Below, one piece after another: positions 1-8,720 of a stretch of 64,000 bases of DNA. Both the position numbers and the translations under genes were made by a program. Position 1 is the first letter of the stretch. Each line of letters starts with the position of its first letter. Location of the stretch: contig NZ_LJRO01000458.1 in assembly GCF_001401155.1 (NCBI RefSeq), positions 186,001 through 250,000 of the forward strand, given 5' to 3'. The notes beneath the pieces were generated by a model. It made no database searches and was not told the DNA's origin. It saw nothing but the letters and a program-made list of their open reading frames with translations. This DNA comes from Pseudomonas tremae (GTDB lineage: Bacteria > Pseudomonadota > Gammaproteobacteria > Pseudomonadales > Pseudomonadaceae).

Positions 1-1507
1 CAGCTGCCCCGCCCTGTGACAACTTAAGCGTGGCCGATAGCAGGCGAACGACCTCGTCATGCGTGAGCCCCGTATCTGCAAGGCTAACGACAGCTAGGGC
101 GTTCTGGGTCACCTGGTCATAACCATCGTAAACACGAGCCAAGATAACTTCTTGAGCCGTTTCCACCACGTTCGCTTGCTGAGCTAGATCAGCGCAAAGC
201 GCCTCGATGTCTCCTCCGTATTCTGATAAGGCAACCGTAATGGCGCTATCGACGTATAGGGGCAGTCCGCCTGAATAGATCCGTAGTTGTTCGAATGCTT
301 GGGCACTACCGAACGCGCCCGCTGTACTAGCCACCCGAGCTACTGTGTCGATATCCCACCCCGGCAGCGTCTCACGCCGCAATGCCATGACCGCTTCGAG
401 CTCGCGTATATTTTCATGTGGCTGACAGAGAAGAATGAAGCGGATATGGCGAGTCGCGTTCAGAAGATCTCGCAGATTTGCGACGGGAATGCGATGGGCA
501 TTGTCGATTACGACGACCAAAGGAGCGCCAGATTGCTCCATAAATCGATCAAACGTTGTAATCGCCTCGTAACCGCTAGCGCCTGGTAACAGGATTTGCC
601 GGATGCCTTCCGGGTCTCGCTTGGAATACTTTGAAGCTAATTCCCGGACGAGTGAGCTTGCAATAGCGGGCCCAGGTAGATCACCGACGTCGTAGTAGGC
701 ACATGGTTCTGGGCTCAGCAGTGCAGCATGGGCTGCCCACGTAGTTTTCCCCGCGCCCGACAAGCCGCAAATGATGCGAACCCGCTCATCCGATATGAAC
801 GTAGGCTCGTTCTGCTGTGGCCTGTATGAGGCGAGCGGCGTGGGAAAATCTTGCAGTTGCACAATCAACTGCTCAAAAAGGCTCGGAAGCTCCGAGCTAC
901 GGAACACGTGTCTGATGTTTCCGTCCCCGGCGGCAGATGCCAACATCACCAAGCCAGCCATTTTCCAAGTCAGAGCAGAAGGCGAAAGGAGTGAGAAATT
1001 AAGTTTTTCAGCCTGGGTCACGCACCATTGCGCGGCCTCTTCTAAAGTCGACCACGCAGGTGGAAGGTAATCTGGGCGCGCGGCTTTCGACTCTGGGTAA
1101 AGGTAAATCATGTCCGAGGAGGTCTTGTCCTCATCCACTTCGTTCTGCAGGGTTTCTCCGAGCGGTTGGTTAGCAACGATCACGAAGAATGGTTTCCCTG
1201 CGCGCAGCCCTGGCCCGTCCTCCTGCCGGATCAGCTCGAACCGCTCCAATGCGCCTGCGGCGTCGCCAGGCATCAGGGGGCGGGAACGTGTCTTAACCTG
1301 GACGTACACCCGGCCGGCATCAGTGCTGAGCTCCACGTCCTCATCCAACTCGACCAGAACCTCCTTCACTCCAGAGGCTTGAGCCAGAAAGAGGCAGCCG
1401 ACAGCGTACAGATGCTGATAGAGAAACCCCCGATGTACGGATTCGATCCGCTTAAGTTGCGCGGGATCAAGCACGAGATCGGGATGTGTCTGGTCATTCG
1501 ATTTCAT
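1..1507 (-). CDS. STAND-like NTPase with putative N-terminal nuclease domain (partial, 3' end off window)
   Basis: About 502 residues are visible from ATG at 1507; the gene runs off the left edge without a stop. The N-terminal 60 residues carry an acidic stretch (VELDEDVEL) followed by GRVYVQVKTR. This resembles the D/E...QxK core of PD-(D/E)XK nucleases of the Cap4/DUF4297 type, which sit at the N-terminus of several antiviral proteins. Near residue 250 is a Walker A (GLSGAGKTT), and near residue 330 a Walker B (PLVVVIDNAH). After that comes a helical region such as those following STAND NTPase cores. Nuclease plus STAND NTPase is the layout of Avs-type phage sensors, in which a C-terminal repeat region recognises a phage protein; that part would lie outside the window. 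It is divergent from the ABC-3C operon. The NTPase call is secure; the nuclease and Avs calls are inference. Confidence 0.6.
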   Translation of the reverse strand, partial: MKSNDQTHPDLVLDPAQLKRIESVHRGFLYQHLYAVGCLFLAQASGVKEVLVELDEDVELSTDAGRVYVQVKTRSRPLMPGDAAGALERFELIRQEDGPGLRAGKPFFVIVANQPLGETLQNEVDEDKTSSDMIYLYPESKAARPDYLPPAWSTLEEAAQWCVTQAEKLNFSLLSPSALTWKMAGLVMLASAAGDGNIRHVFRSSELPSLFEQLIVQLQDFPTPLASYRPQQNEPTFISDERVRIICGLSGAGKTTWAAHAALLSPEPCAYYDVGDLPGPAIASSLVRELASKYSKRDPEGIRQILLPGASGYEAITTFDRFMEQSGAPLVVVIDNAHRIPVANLRDLLNATRHIRFILLCQPHENIRELEAVMALRRETLPGWDIDTVARVASTAGAFGSAQAFEQLRIYSGGLPLYVDSAITVALSEYGGDIEALCADLAQQANVVETAQEVILARVYDGYDQVTQNALAVVSLADTGLTHDEVVRLLSATLKLSQGGAA

Positions 1508-1681
1508 AGGATATCCATTCCAGGATTCAGTAGAAAATGTTCGTTATGCGGGTGTTCAGAGCGCCGCTTTCTCCGCACCATTTCAGGGGCATTCCGCTAA
1601 GCACTAGGCGATTCAAGAGCCCTCAATCAACAATGCCAAGGTTGCAACTATTCCGGAGCCTCGGCTCTACGGAGCTCAATA

Positions 1682-1705
1682 AGCATGCCTATATTTGGGC
1701 ATGCT
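1682..1705. repeat. Inverted repeat AGCATGCC/GGCATGCT
   Basis: Perfect 8-bp arms at 1682-1689 and 1698-1705 are separated by an AT-rich 8-base centre. There is no following T-run in either direction, so an operator is more likely than a terminator. It lies about 175 bp upstream of the NTPase start. Confidence 0.4.
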
Positions 1706-1764
1706 CATCGTAAAGTGCAGCTCTGACAAAGACAGAACCTCGCTTATGATTGCCATATGCCACC

Positions 1765-1799
1765 AGCCAAATCAGAATACGTCAAAAGGAGATTTGGCT
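1765..1799. repeat. Inverted repeat AGCCAAATC/GATTTGGCT
   Basis: Perfect 9-bp arms at 1765-1773 and 1791-1799 flank a 17-base spacer. The site lies about 140 bp upstream of the ABC-3C effector start. It could be an operator or a leader hairpin. Confidence 0.4.
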
Positions 1800-1941
1800 A
1801 GGTGATGTCCATCATGGAAAGAATGCTGTTACGCGCGTTAAACCTCGATGCGACCATCGCCCTGCGCAGATTCGTCGTGGGTCGCCGCCATTCTTGGCGT
1901 AGAAGGCTCCGAATGATCGACCTTGGAGCATGGGCTAAATA

Positions 1942-3201
1942 ATGAGTTCTTTCGCAGGCAACGACCCCGCTGACCAAAAAACTAGTGATCCCTACAGCGC
2001 CAGAGAGCAAGGACTGGGTTACATTTTCCAGCCTCGCTTTGCTCTGTATCAGGCATTAGAGCTTCCCGAGGACATCGCAATCCTCATCGAAAAGGAAGAC
2101 GACCTCGATTTTTTGGAGTCCTCCGGTAAGAAGACACTGAGCTCGCTCAAACATAAGGCTGCTGGAGCGCGGCTGACTGACCTGTCTGTGGATTTCTGGA
2201 AGTCGGTCAATATCTGGCTAACTCGTTACATCGCCAATGGACGGGTTGAGTCTGACTATCAGTTTTTCCTTTTCACCACCTCGTCCGTCGCGCCGGACTC
2301 ATTCTTGAATTTCTTCCTTTACGGAGCGGACACCACCAAGGCTCATCCAAGCCTCTGGCAACTGACAGAGGACACGCTTGCCATCAGCAACGCAAAATCG
2401 TTCGCCAAGATCAAAGACTTGCTCTCGCAGCTGACTACGATGGAGAAAGAGGACTTCGTATCGAGAATCGTGATTATTGATAACTCCCCTCGGATCGACG
2501 ATCTACCGGCACTTATCAAGACTCAAAAAATGCGAGCCATTCGCCTCGAACACAGGGACGCTGTTTTCGAACGACTTGAGGGATGGTGGAATGATCTGAC
2601 CATCCAAATGCTCTGTGACCCGCAGAGCGAACCGGTCTATGCCCGGGACGTTTCAGAGAAACTGTTCGCCTTCAGCGAAGAGTACAAGGATGACAATCTG
2701 CCCATCACATTTGAGGACGCGACACCCGCGTCCCCCGTCGATGCGAGCACCGATAACCGGCTGTTCGTGAGTCAACTCCGTGATCTGAAATTGAGCCCCA
2801 GCCGCATCCGCAATGCGATCCTGGACTACTACAGGGCATTTGAGCAACGCTCCGTCTGGGCAAGACAGCGCCTGGTGGGCTCCGAAGAAATCATCCGCTA
2901 CGAAAAGCGCCTGACGGATGAGTGGGAGCGCGCCAAGGACGCTCTGTTCGATGATGCGCTCGACGCACCGATTGAGGAATGCTCTGATCCAGAACTGGTT
3001 GCGGTAGGCAAGAAGCTGTACACCTGGGCTGAAACAGAAGCCCAGAAGCTTGCTCACCTGAAAATACGGGCGCGCGTGACTGAGCCCTATGTCCTACGCG
3101 GCAGCTTTCAGATTCTCGCCAACAAGCGCCCTTACCCCACCGTTTACTGGCATCCACAGCTTCTGGATCGCCTGTCGAAGGCCGCTGGAGATACCGAATG
3201 A
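1942..3201 (+). CDS. ABC-3C system effector, putative PD-(D/E)XK nuclease (419 aa)
   Basis: First gene of a three-gene operon. The N-terminus has the pattern of the nuclease-like effectors of ABC three-component conflict systems: a conserved FQPRFALYQALELP segment (about 29-42), an acidic run IEKEDDLDF (about 49-57) and SSLKHKA (about 67-73). The last matches the beta-strand lysine motif of PD-(D/E)XK nucleases, although the usual Gln before it is Ser here. The rest is mostly helical and should contact the other components. The stop overlaps the next start (ATGA). By analogy with described ABC-3C systems it would be a DNase held inactive until the ATPase senses invading nucleic acid. The family match is from memory of the pattern and was not searched. 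Confidence 0.6.
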   Translation: MSSFAGNDPADQKTSDPYSAREQGLGYIFQPRFALYQALELPEDIAILIEKEDDLDFLESSGKKTLSSLKHKAAGARLTDLSVDFWKSVNIWLTRYIANGRVESDYQFFLFTTSSVAPDSFLNFFLYGADTTKAHPSLWQLTEDTLAISNAKSFAKIKDLLSQLTTMEKEDFVSRIVIIDNSPRIDDLPALIKTQKMRAIRLEHRDAVFERLEGWWNDLTIQMLCDPQSEPVYARDVSEKLFAFSEEYKDDNLPITFEDATPASPVDASTDNRLFVSQLRDLKLSPSRIRNAILDYYRAFEQRSVWARQRLVGSEEIIRYEKRLTDEWERAKDALFDDALDAPIEECSDPELVAVGKKLYTWAETEAQKLAHLKIRARVTEPYVLRGSFQILANKRPYPTVYWHPQLLDRLSKAAGDTE

Positions 3202-3686
3202 TTCGCTGGGATCAGCGTCCTTTTGAGACCAAAAACCTGTTCAATCCAGCCTTCTGCGCGGTAGTGCTGCTGCGGTCGCTCAAAGCTTATGCAGTGATAG
3301 ATCCCAAGGGCATGCCCTTTTCGATGTCACTGCTTGTGTTGCCATTGAGTCTCCACCACGAATCTCGAAGCGCGCTGCTCAAACACTACAAGGGCTACCT
3401 GCTCAAGACAGTGGAGACGTACCCCCAGATGCAAATCGGCCTGGCTGAGAGGGTAACGGAAATGCTGCCGTTCACTTTCGAGGCATTTGCGTTGGCGCAC
3501 CACACCGATTGCTTCGAAGTCACTCCACAGGGTCGACTCCTTCCAAAAGCTAGGAGGGTTAAGGCTGACATCGATGGCACCGAGGAGTCAGTGGCGTGCC
3601 AGCGCGCAGCGGCTTTGCTGGGGCGAGAGTTCGCCAAAATTGCAGACAGGGTTACGGTTTACACCGCTTTTGGAATTCGACCATGA
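3198..3686 (+). CDS. ABC-3C system middle component (162 aa)
   Basis: A small protein between the effector and the ATPase. It overlaps both neighbours by ATGA, which implies translational coupling and a fixed stoichiometry. It opens MIRWDQRPFETKNLFNPAFCAVVLLRS..., the position and style typical of ABC-3C middle components, which bridge the ATPase and the effector. No catalytic motif is visible. The function is inferred from operon position and length. Confidence 0.55.
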   Translation: MIRWDQRPFETKNLFNPAFCAVVLLRSLKAYAVIDPKGMPFSMSLLVLPLSLHHESRSALLKHYKGYLLKTVETYPQMQIGLAERVTEMLPFTFEAFALAHHTDCFEVTPQGRLLPKARRVKADIDGTEESVACQRAAALLGREFAKIADRVTVYTAFGIRP

Positions 3687-5647
3687 AAATCAGCTCCATC
3701 CATGTATACAGCCACGATGGCCAGCGCCGCGATGTCAACTTCGAGGTCGACGGTCTCAATATCATTACGGGCCGCTCATCGACAGGTAAATCAGCCCTTT
3801 CGGATATCATCGAATACTGCATGGGCCAATCGAATTTCAACGTTTCGGATGGCGTGATCCAGGACAAGGTGTCGTGGTTCGCAGTGATCTTTCAATTTCC
3901 GGACGTGCAGGTCATGGTGGCAAAGCCGACCCCGCGATCAGGCGGCGCGAGCTGCAGCCTTGCTATGACACGTACCGGGGAATTTGTGCAGCCCCCTGAG
4001 TTTTCCGAGCTTGTGGTCAACACGGATGACATCGCTGTCACCTCGTTGCTGTCACGTCAACTTGGCATTCCGGAAAACCGCACAGAGGTGGCGCAAGAAC
4101 ACACGCGTAACAGCTACGAAGCCTCCATCAAGCACTCGTACTATTACCTTTTTCAAAGACAAGGCTTAGTCACTAACAAGGATCAGCTCTTCTATCGCCA
4201 GAACGAGCCGTTTCAACCCCAGGCGATCAAGGATACGCTGCCTATCCTGCTGGGCGCGTCAACCAATGAGCGCTACGAGCTGCAGACCAGACTCCGGACA
4301 GCCCAGCGAGACCTGAGAGCCCAGACAAAGCTGCTGGAGCAGGCAAAGCAAGCCGTCGGCAACAACCGAAACCTGGCCATCGTACTGCTGACGGAAGCCA
4401 AGGCCGTAGGGATAATTCCTCAAGACTCCTCCATTGCAGAGGTCGAGGAAATCATTACTGCCCTCAAAGCAGCTGCGCAGTGGACTCCCGCCAAACCGCA
4501 TGCCCAGCCTGAGGACAAGGTACCCAAGCTGGAGGCTGAGCTGTCCAGGCTGCGCAAGACCAGGCGCGAAATCAAATCCAAAGTTGAGGCGGGTCAGCTG
4601 TTCGAACGGCGTGCCGGCGGCTTCCAGAGCGAGGCATCGGAACATATCGACCGCCTCTTATCCATCAAGTCGCTTCCAAAGAATGCTACGACGGGCGAAT
4701 GGCAGTGGCCTTTTGCGGAAAAGAATCTGGCCATGGACACCCCCATTGCTCAAGCGCTCATCAGCGAACTGGCGTCTTTGGAGGCAGAAATGCAGACAGT
4801 GATGGGCCAACGACCGCAGATTCAGGGCTATCTCGCGGAGGAAAACCAACGCCTTCAAAACACATCCAATTCGATTGTCGAGAAGGAAGCAGAGCTGACA
4901 GCCGCCATCGCCGCCAATACCTTGCTGGCGAACGCACAGAAGCAAAGCGACGCTGCCAAGCATGTCGTGGGGCGCATCAGTTTCTTCCTTGAAGGGTTTG
5001 TTCCTGACAATTCGCTGAAACAGCAAGAGGCCGACTATCGCCGTCGGGAAATGCGCGTGCAGGAGCTTGAGAAGGCACTGGCAGACGTCGATGCAGACGA
5101 CCGCCTTGCGTCGATCCTGAATAGCATCTCGGCGCAATTCAATCTCTACAACAAGCGGTTCGAATCTGAGTTCAGTGCCTACCCTGCCCGATTCGACCTG
5201 AAGAAGCTGACCATCATATTCGACCGCCCAGAGCGCTCTGTGCCTATGTCACGAACAGGCGGCGGAGAGAATTACTTGGCCTACCATCTTTCTGCACTGC
5301 TCGCCCTGCATTGGTACTGCGCCAAGAGCAATCAACCTATGCCGCGCTTCTTGGTGATCGACCAGCCAACCCAAGTGTATTTCCCCTCAGAGGAATCCTA
5401 CAAAGCGGTCGACGGTACGGTAACGAATACTGAGCAATCCGATGCTGACATGGATTCGGTACGTAAGCTGTTTAATCTGCTGTACCAGTTCACGGTCGAG
5501 GACGTTCCAGGCTTCCAGATCATCATCACCGAGCATGCCAATCTCCGCGATGATTGGTTTCAAAAGTCGCTGGTGGAAGCTCCTTGGAGCAAACCTCCTG
5601 CATTGGTGCCGGAAGGCTGGCCTCTCAAAAATGAGGTAACACGCTAA
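3683..5647 (+). CDS. ABC-3C ATPase, DUF3732-type RecF/SMC-like ATPase (654 aa)
   Basis: The start is ATG at 3683, overlapping the middle-component stop; a longer in-frame reading from 3596 lies inside the upstream gene and is unlikely. Residues 1-40 carry a P-loop (GRSSTGKSALSD, K36). A long helical, coiled-coil-like middle runs from about 220 to 480. Near the C-terminus are a GGGEN signature-like motif, a Walker B-like FLVIDQPTQ and a switch-like IIITEHAN. These are the marks of DUF3732 ATPases with a RecF/Rad50-like split head. In ABC-3C systems this protein is thought to sense DNA or nucleoprotein and license the effector. The ATPase call is strong; the sensing role is inference. Confidence 0.7.
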   Translation: MKISSIHVYSHDGQRRDVNFEVDGLNIITGRSSTGKSALSDIIEYCMGQSNFNVSDGVIQDKVSWFAVIFQFPDVQVMVAKPTPRSGGASCSLAMTRTGEFVQPPEFSELVVNTDDIAVTSLLSRQLGIPENRTEVAQEHTRNSYEASIKHSYYYLFQRQGLVTNKDQLFYRQNEPFQPQAIKDTLPILLGASTNERYELQTRLRTAQRDLRAQTKLLEQAKQAVGNNRNLAIVLLTEAKAVGIIPQDSSIAEVEEIITALKAAAQWTPAKPHAQPEDKVPKLEAELSRLRKTRREIKSKVEAGQLFERRAGGFQSEASEHIDRLLSIKSLPKNATTGEWQWPFAEKNLAMDTPIAQALISELASLEAEMQTVMGQRPQIQGYLAEENQRLQNTSNSIVEKEAELTAAIAANTLLANAQKQSDAAKHVVGRISFFLEGFVPDNSLKQQEADYRRREMRVQELEKALADVDADDRLASILNSISAQFNLYNKRFESEFSAYPARFDLKKLTIIFDRPERSVPMSRTGGGENYLAYHLSALLALHWYCAKSNQPMPRFLVIDQPTQVYFPSEESYKAVDGTVTNTEQSDADMDSVRKLFNLLYQFTVEDVPGFQIIITEHANLRDDWFQKSLVEAPWSKPPALVPEGWPLKNEVTR

Positions 5648-6064
5648 CGGGTATTGCAATACACCGCCCTATCGAGCGCTTAAGGAGTGACGCACGGCAT
5701 GCTCACTCCTTTGTGCAAGTGTTCTGGGCAAAGCACACAGCCGTAGCTTGGTAATCCAAATTGGAAATGAGCACTGGCTGAGAGATAGGCACAAGGATCG
5801 CCAGACTGGAAACCAACATCAGCTCATGATTCCACAGCGCCCGCCTGAAGGTATTTCATCAATCGCCGTCGGGGTCATCAGCTGTAGCCCAAAAAACAGC
5901 ACTTGAGATATGCCTTGATTAGTTTCATCTGCGGGCGATTGGCTCCAGGCTGGCTCCTCAGTACTCCAACCAAAGTTATCCCTCCAAACGGACGCTGCGC
6001 TCCGATAGGCCTTCGACAACAACCTAGCCAGGGCTTTGCAGCTATGGTCACTGAGTCCTGCACC
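5648..6064. other. Intergenic region between ABC-3C ATPase and Shedu-like gene
   Basis: The region holds one terminator-like hairpin just after the ATPase gene (5682-5711). The remaining 350 bases show no reading frame with coding character on either strand. The two flanking genes converge here. Confidence 0.4.
5682..5711 (+). terminator. Putative terminator hairpin after ABC-3C operon
   Basis: Perfect 9-bp arms AAGGAGTGA (5682-5690) and TCACTCCTT (5703-5711) enclose a 12-base loop, 35 bp after the stop codon. Only three T residues follow, so it is a weak intrinsic terminator at best. Confidence 0.4.
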
Positions 6065-7060
6065 CTACGTTCCAAGCGGCGGTACTTTTCTTACAAGATC
6101 TAGTCGTTCTTTTCTTCCTGTGGACTCTGCTAGTTTGATACTGTATTTAAGAAGGTCGTGATTATCCCACTTCTCAATCTCATACCCGGCTTCTGATAAT
6201 TCCTTTTTTTGCTCTGGGCTCAAAATTAGCGTATCGGGCCCCACCCAAGCAAAAATTTTGCGCGGGTGGAAATGCATGTATTTTAACTCAAACCTGTCAT
6301 TTTTGGCGCGACGCATTACAAGCTTTGTTCTTTCAACTTGGAAGTAGTCGATAAGCTGGTCATAGGTAAATATATCAATCTCGGTCTCGACTTCTTTTCG
6401 ATGCAGGGCCTGCTTCCGTTCGTAATTCTTATTCTTGTTGGCTGAGCGCCCAATGACTAGCTGATACTTAAACTCCACCGGGCTTTTAGGGTTATCTAAC
6501 ATCGCCATGAGAGGATAAAAACGTGCAGTTACGCATGATTTTGACTCCTCAATAAAGTTTTTCCAGCTCTGCACTTGAGATATAGCTTCGTGAAACTTTG
6601 AAGAAAACACAGGGCTCTCTTCATTTTTATTGAAGATAGGCTTGTCTGGGGATTCCAATTCAACAAGCGTGATTCGCCAACGCCCCGAACTCCTGGTGAT
6701 ATAGCAGTAGTCGGATATGTGGTCGGTGCCTAGTGCGAACTTCGTGAGTATGGTTTCAAAGTGCAGTTGGTGATTTAGCAGATTAGGGGTTGGAATGAAT
6801 CGGGTATGCAGTTCTAGGAAATCTTGAACGACTTGCTCTTTTTGTCGACCAGCCGGAGGTTTGTCATCTAAAAGTCGACGGTAACATTCTATCAATTCAT
6901 CATCGGAATCTGCCAACTTGAATGCTCCTTCTGTATTTGTTGCGTGTAATGGCAGTTGATGAGCTCTGTCGCCGCCCATAAGCTCCGGCGTCCCCTCGAG
7001 GGCCAGAAAACCTAAACCGTACACCGACAATCTATGGTTAATGCCGCGTGATTGAATCAC
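6065..7060 (-). CDS. Shedu-like protein (DUF4263/SduA nuclease family, 331 aa)
   Basis: The C-terminal two thirds follow the Shedu/DUF4263 pattern: HFETILTKFALGTDHISDYCYI (about 100-121) with D117, then RWRITLVELESPDKP (about 127-141), then a K/R-rich stretch and EIDIFTYDQLIDYF (about 227-240). Shedu proteins are single-gene anti-phage nucleases of the PD-(D/E)XK fold. Where many have E-x-K, this one reads E134-L-E136, so the catalytic lysine position holds Glu. The start is GTG at 7060. The gene is markedly A/T-rich compared with its neighbours, a sign of separate origin. It is divergent from the ParA-like gene. The family call is from pattern memory. Confidence 0.55.
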   Translation of the reverse strand: MIQSRGINHRLSVYGLGFLALEGTPELMGGDRAHQLPLHATNTEGAFKLADSDDELIECYRRLLDDKPPAGRQKEQVVQDFLELHTRFIPTPNLLNHQLHFETILTKFALGTDHISDYCYITRSSGRWRITLVELESPDKPIFNKNEESPVFSSKFHEAISQVQSWKNFIEESKSCVTARFYPLMAMLDNPKSPVEFKYQLVIGRSANKNKNYERKQALHRKEVETEIDIFTYDQLIDYFQVERTKLVMRRAKNDRFELKYMHFHPRKIFAWVGPDTLILSPEQKKELSEAGYEIEKWDNHDLLKYSIKLAESTGRKERLDLVRKVPPLGT

Positions 7061-7195
7061 CCCAACCAGCCGGATTCAAGTAGCAAGGCCGGTTGAGGAG
7101 CCAAGCTGTGTTTAGGATAGGAGCAATGCTCATAATTTCTTCATCACCCATCCTTCGCTAACCTGAGGCTCCAGACCAATCAGGTAAGTGCAGCG

Positions 7196-8323
7196 ATGAA
7201 CGACAAGCAGCGCAAACAGCTCAGAAAGCTTCGCAAAAAAGCCAATATTTCGGTCAAACACGCTGCTCGGTGGGCACACGTAGATCCGCGTACTTGGCGC
7301 TCATGGGAAACATTGAATGACAAGGGATCGACCCGATCTCCCTCTCCGGCTGCACTTTGGAGCTTCTTCGCCAGGGCAGGCCTTAACATGCCTAAAGAGT
7401 TGAAGCCGCTGCTAGCACCAGCACCACTAGGACGAGCGCTATCCATTTCTTCGTACAAGGGCGGGGTTGGGAAATCGCCTCTAACGGTAAACGTTGCGGC
7501 CTGCTTGGTTGACCTTTCTTACCGGGTTGCAATTGTTACCGACGATGGGGTCTATCGCCGAATGCGCGGTGCTGGAAGGTCTCCCCAACCTGCTAGTTTG
7601 GTAAGTAAAATCGATTTCTACGATGAGCGTGAGTTGATCACCTTCCCTGCGGCGATCAAGCGGATGAAGAAAGAAATCCGGGACAATGTGACCCTCGCTC
7701 CTCCGCAAGATCGTGAGGATGCCAAATTCCTGTACGGCCACATTATTGAGACTGTCGAACACAAGGAGAAGGCTACCGAAAAGCTGTCCGAGCTTATCAC
7801 ACGGTACGACTACGTTCTGATCGACGTAAACGTAGACATTGAGCTGATCCGTCGATACGCGGATCTCGTTGCGATCGTTCTCGACAGCCACTGCTTCATG
7901 TCTATCCAAAGCGCAGACGCGTTTGCGGCTGCATTGCGACGCATCAGGTGCCGGGAAACATCGCCCGTATATTTTGGCCTGATTACGAACAACGATGTAG
8001 GTGCGGTCAGTCCAGAGCTGGAAGAGTACGTCGGCGATCTGCCGACCTTGGATGACTCGCTACGAGCGCAGCTTGAAGATGCTCGGCATGCGTATACTCG
8101 GCGTCGAGAGACCATCCTTAAGGCTATCGAAGAACTGGAGCTGCCCACCCTTACAACAGAGCTGACGGCAGCCCACAGGGTCGCAATCGAGATTTTTAAC
8201 AAGGATAAGGCGTTCATGGAAGGCTATGGCTATTTCCACTCTTTGGCCGACATTGCCCCCGATTCCCATGCAGCCCGGGAGATGCGTCGCCTCACGGATG
8301 AGCTCATCAGCTTCAGAATGTGA
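7196..8323 (+). CDS. ParA-like ATPase with N-terminal helix-turn-helix (375 aa)
   Basis: Residues 1-65 are basic and resemble an XRE-type DNA-binding domain (KKANISVKHAARWAHVDPRTWRSWE). A deviant Walker A follows (SSYKGGVGKSPLT, K88 and K93), characteristic of ParA/MinD ATPases, and then a Walker B-like YDYVLIDVNVD. The Pro after GKS is unusual, as most have T or S. ParA proteins with an N-terminal HTH often autoregulate and partition plasmids or integrative elements, but no parB-like gene follows. It may instead maintain the island or belong to a defence module. The ATPase class is confident; the role is not. Confidence 0.6.
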   Translation: MNDKQRKQLRKLRKKANISVKHAARWAHVDPRTWRSWETLNDKGSTRSPSPAALWSFFARAGLNMPKELKPLLAPAPLGRALSISSYKGGVGKSPLTVNVAACLVDLSYRVAIVTDDGVYRRMRGAGRSPQPASLVSKIDFYDERELITFPAAIKRMKKEIRDNVTLAPPQDREDAKFLYGHIIETVEHKEKATEKLSELITRYDYVLIDVNVDIELIRRYADLVAIVLDSHCFMSIQSADAFAAALRRIRCRETSPVYFGLITNNDVGAVSPELEEYVGDLPTLDDSLRAQLEDARHAYTRRRETILKAIEELELPTLTTELTAAHRVAIEIFNKDKAFMEGYGYFHSLADIAPDSHAAREMRRLTDELISFRM

Positions 8324-8349
8324 AATGTACGTTCGATTCCGACGGCGCC

Positions 8350-8627
8350 ATGCTTGACGATAGGATCAGTGGTAGCACACGGAATATAAGCCGTTTGGGG
8401 CGCGTCGACGCAACCAGGCTCGTCTCCCTCTCCGCTCACATGGGCTGGCTAAGCATGATCCACCGCTGGACGTCCTCCCGCGGGTATTGAGCGTTCTGAG
8501 CGACCAGGCAGTTGATTTTAGCTCACTTGGTTTCTATGCAATTGCACGCGATTTGGCCGCTCAGCGTGAGTTTGTTTTGGCCTTACCACCTGATCCACGT
8601 GCCTCGAACAAGCACACTCAAAAATAA
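8350..8627 (+). pseudogene. Possible frameshifted small gene after the ParA-like gene
   Basis: Two overlapping frames look like parts of one protein. The first opens at ATG 8350 and ends at 8490. The second has no start codon and ends at TAA 8625-8627, giving a coding-like tail that includes SVLSDQAVDFSSLGFYAIAR and FVLALPPDP. A single indel near 8430-8460 would join them into a protein of about 90 residues. It is not recognised. Alternatively the second frame is the remnant of a longer gene. The bases from 8628 to 8720 show nothing. Confidence 0.3.
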
Positions 8628-8720
8628 AGTTCTGTGTGAAAAGTGACATCGGAGCGCTGAGAATCCACAGGGCATCGCAGGTTGCAGAGTAACTCAACTA
8701 TCACGCTAGGCAGACATCAA

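Larger units (their letters stand above)
1508..1941. promoter_or_regulatory. Divergent intergenic region between the NTPase and the ABC-3C operon
   Basis: No convincing gene lies in these 434 bases. They separate two divergently transcribed defence-like loci, so promoters for both are expected. Two inverted repeats stand out and are listed separately: 1682-1705 and 1765-1799. The stretch is richer in A and T than the flanking genes. Confidence 0.5.

Noticed and set aside
1110..1600. Plus-strand frames at 1110-1382 and 1166-1600
   Set aside because: They are shadows of the minus-strand NTPase gene.
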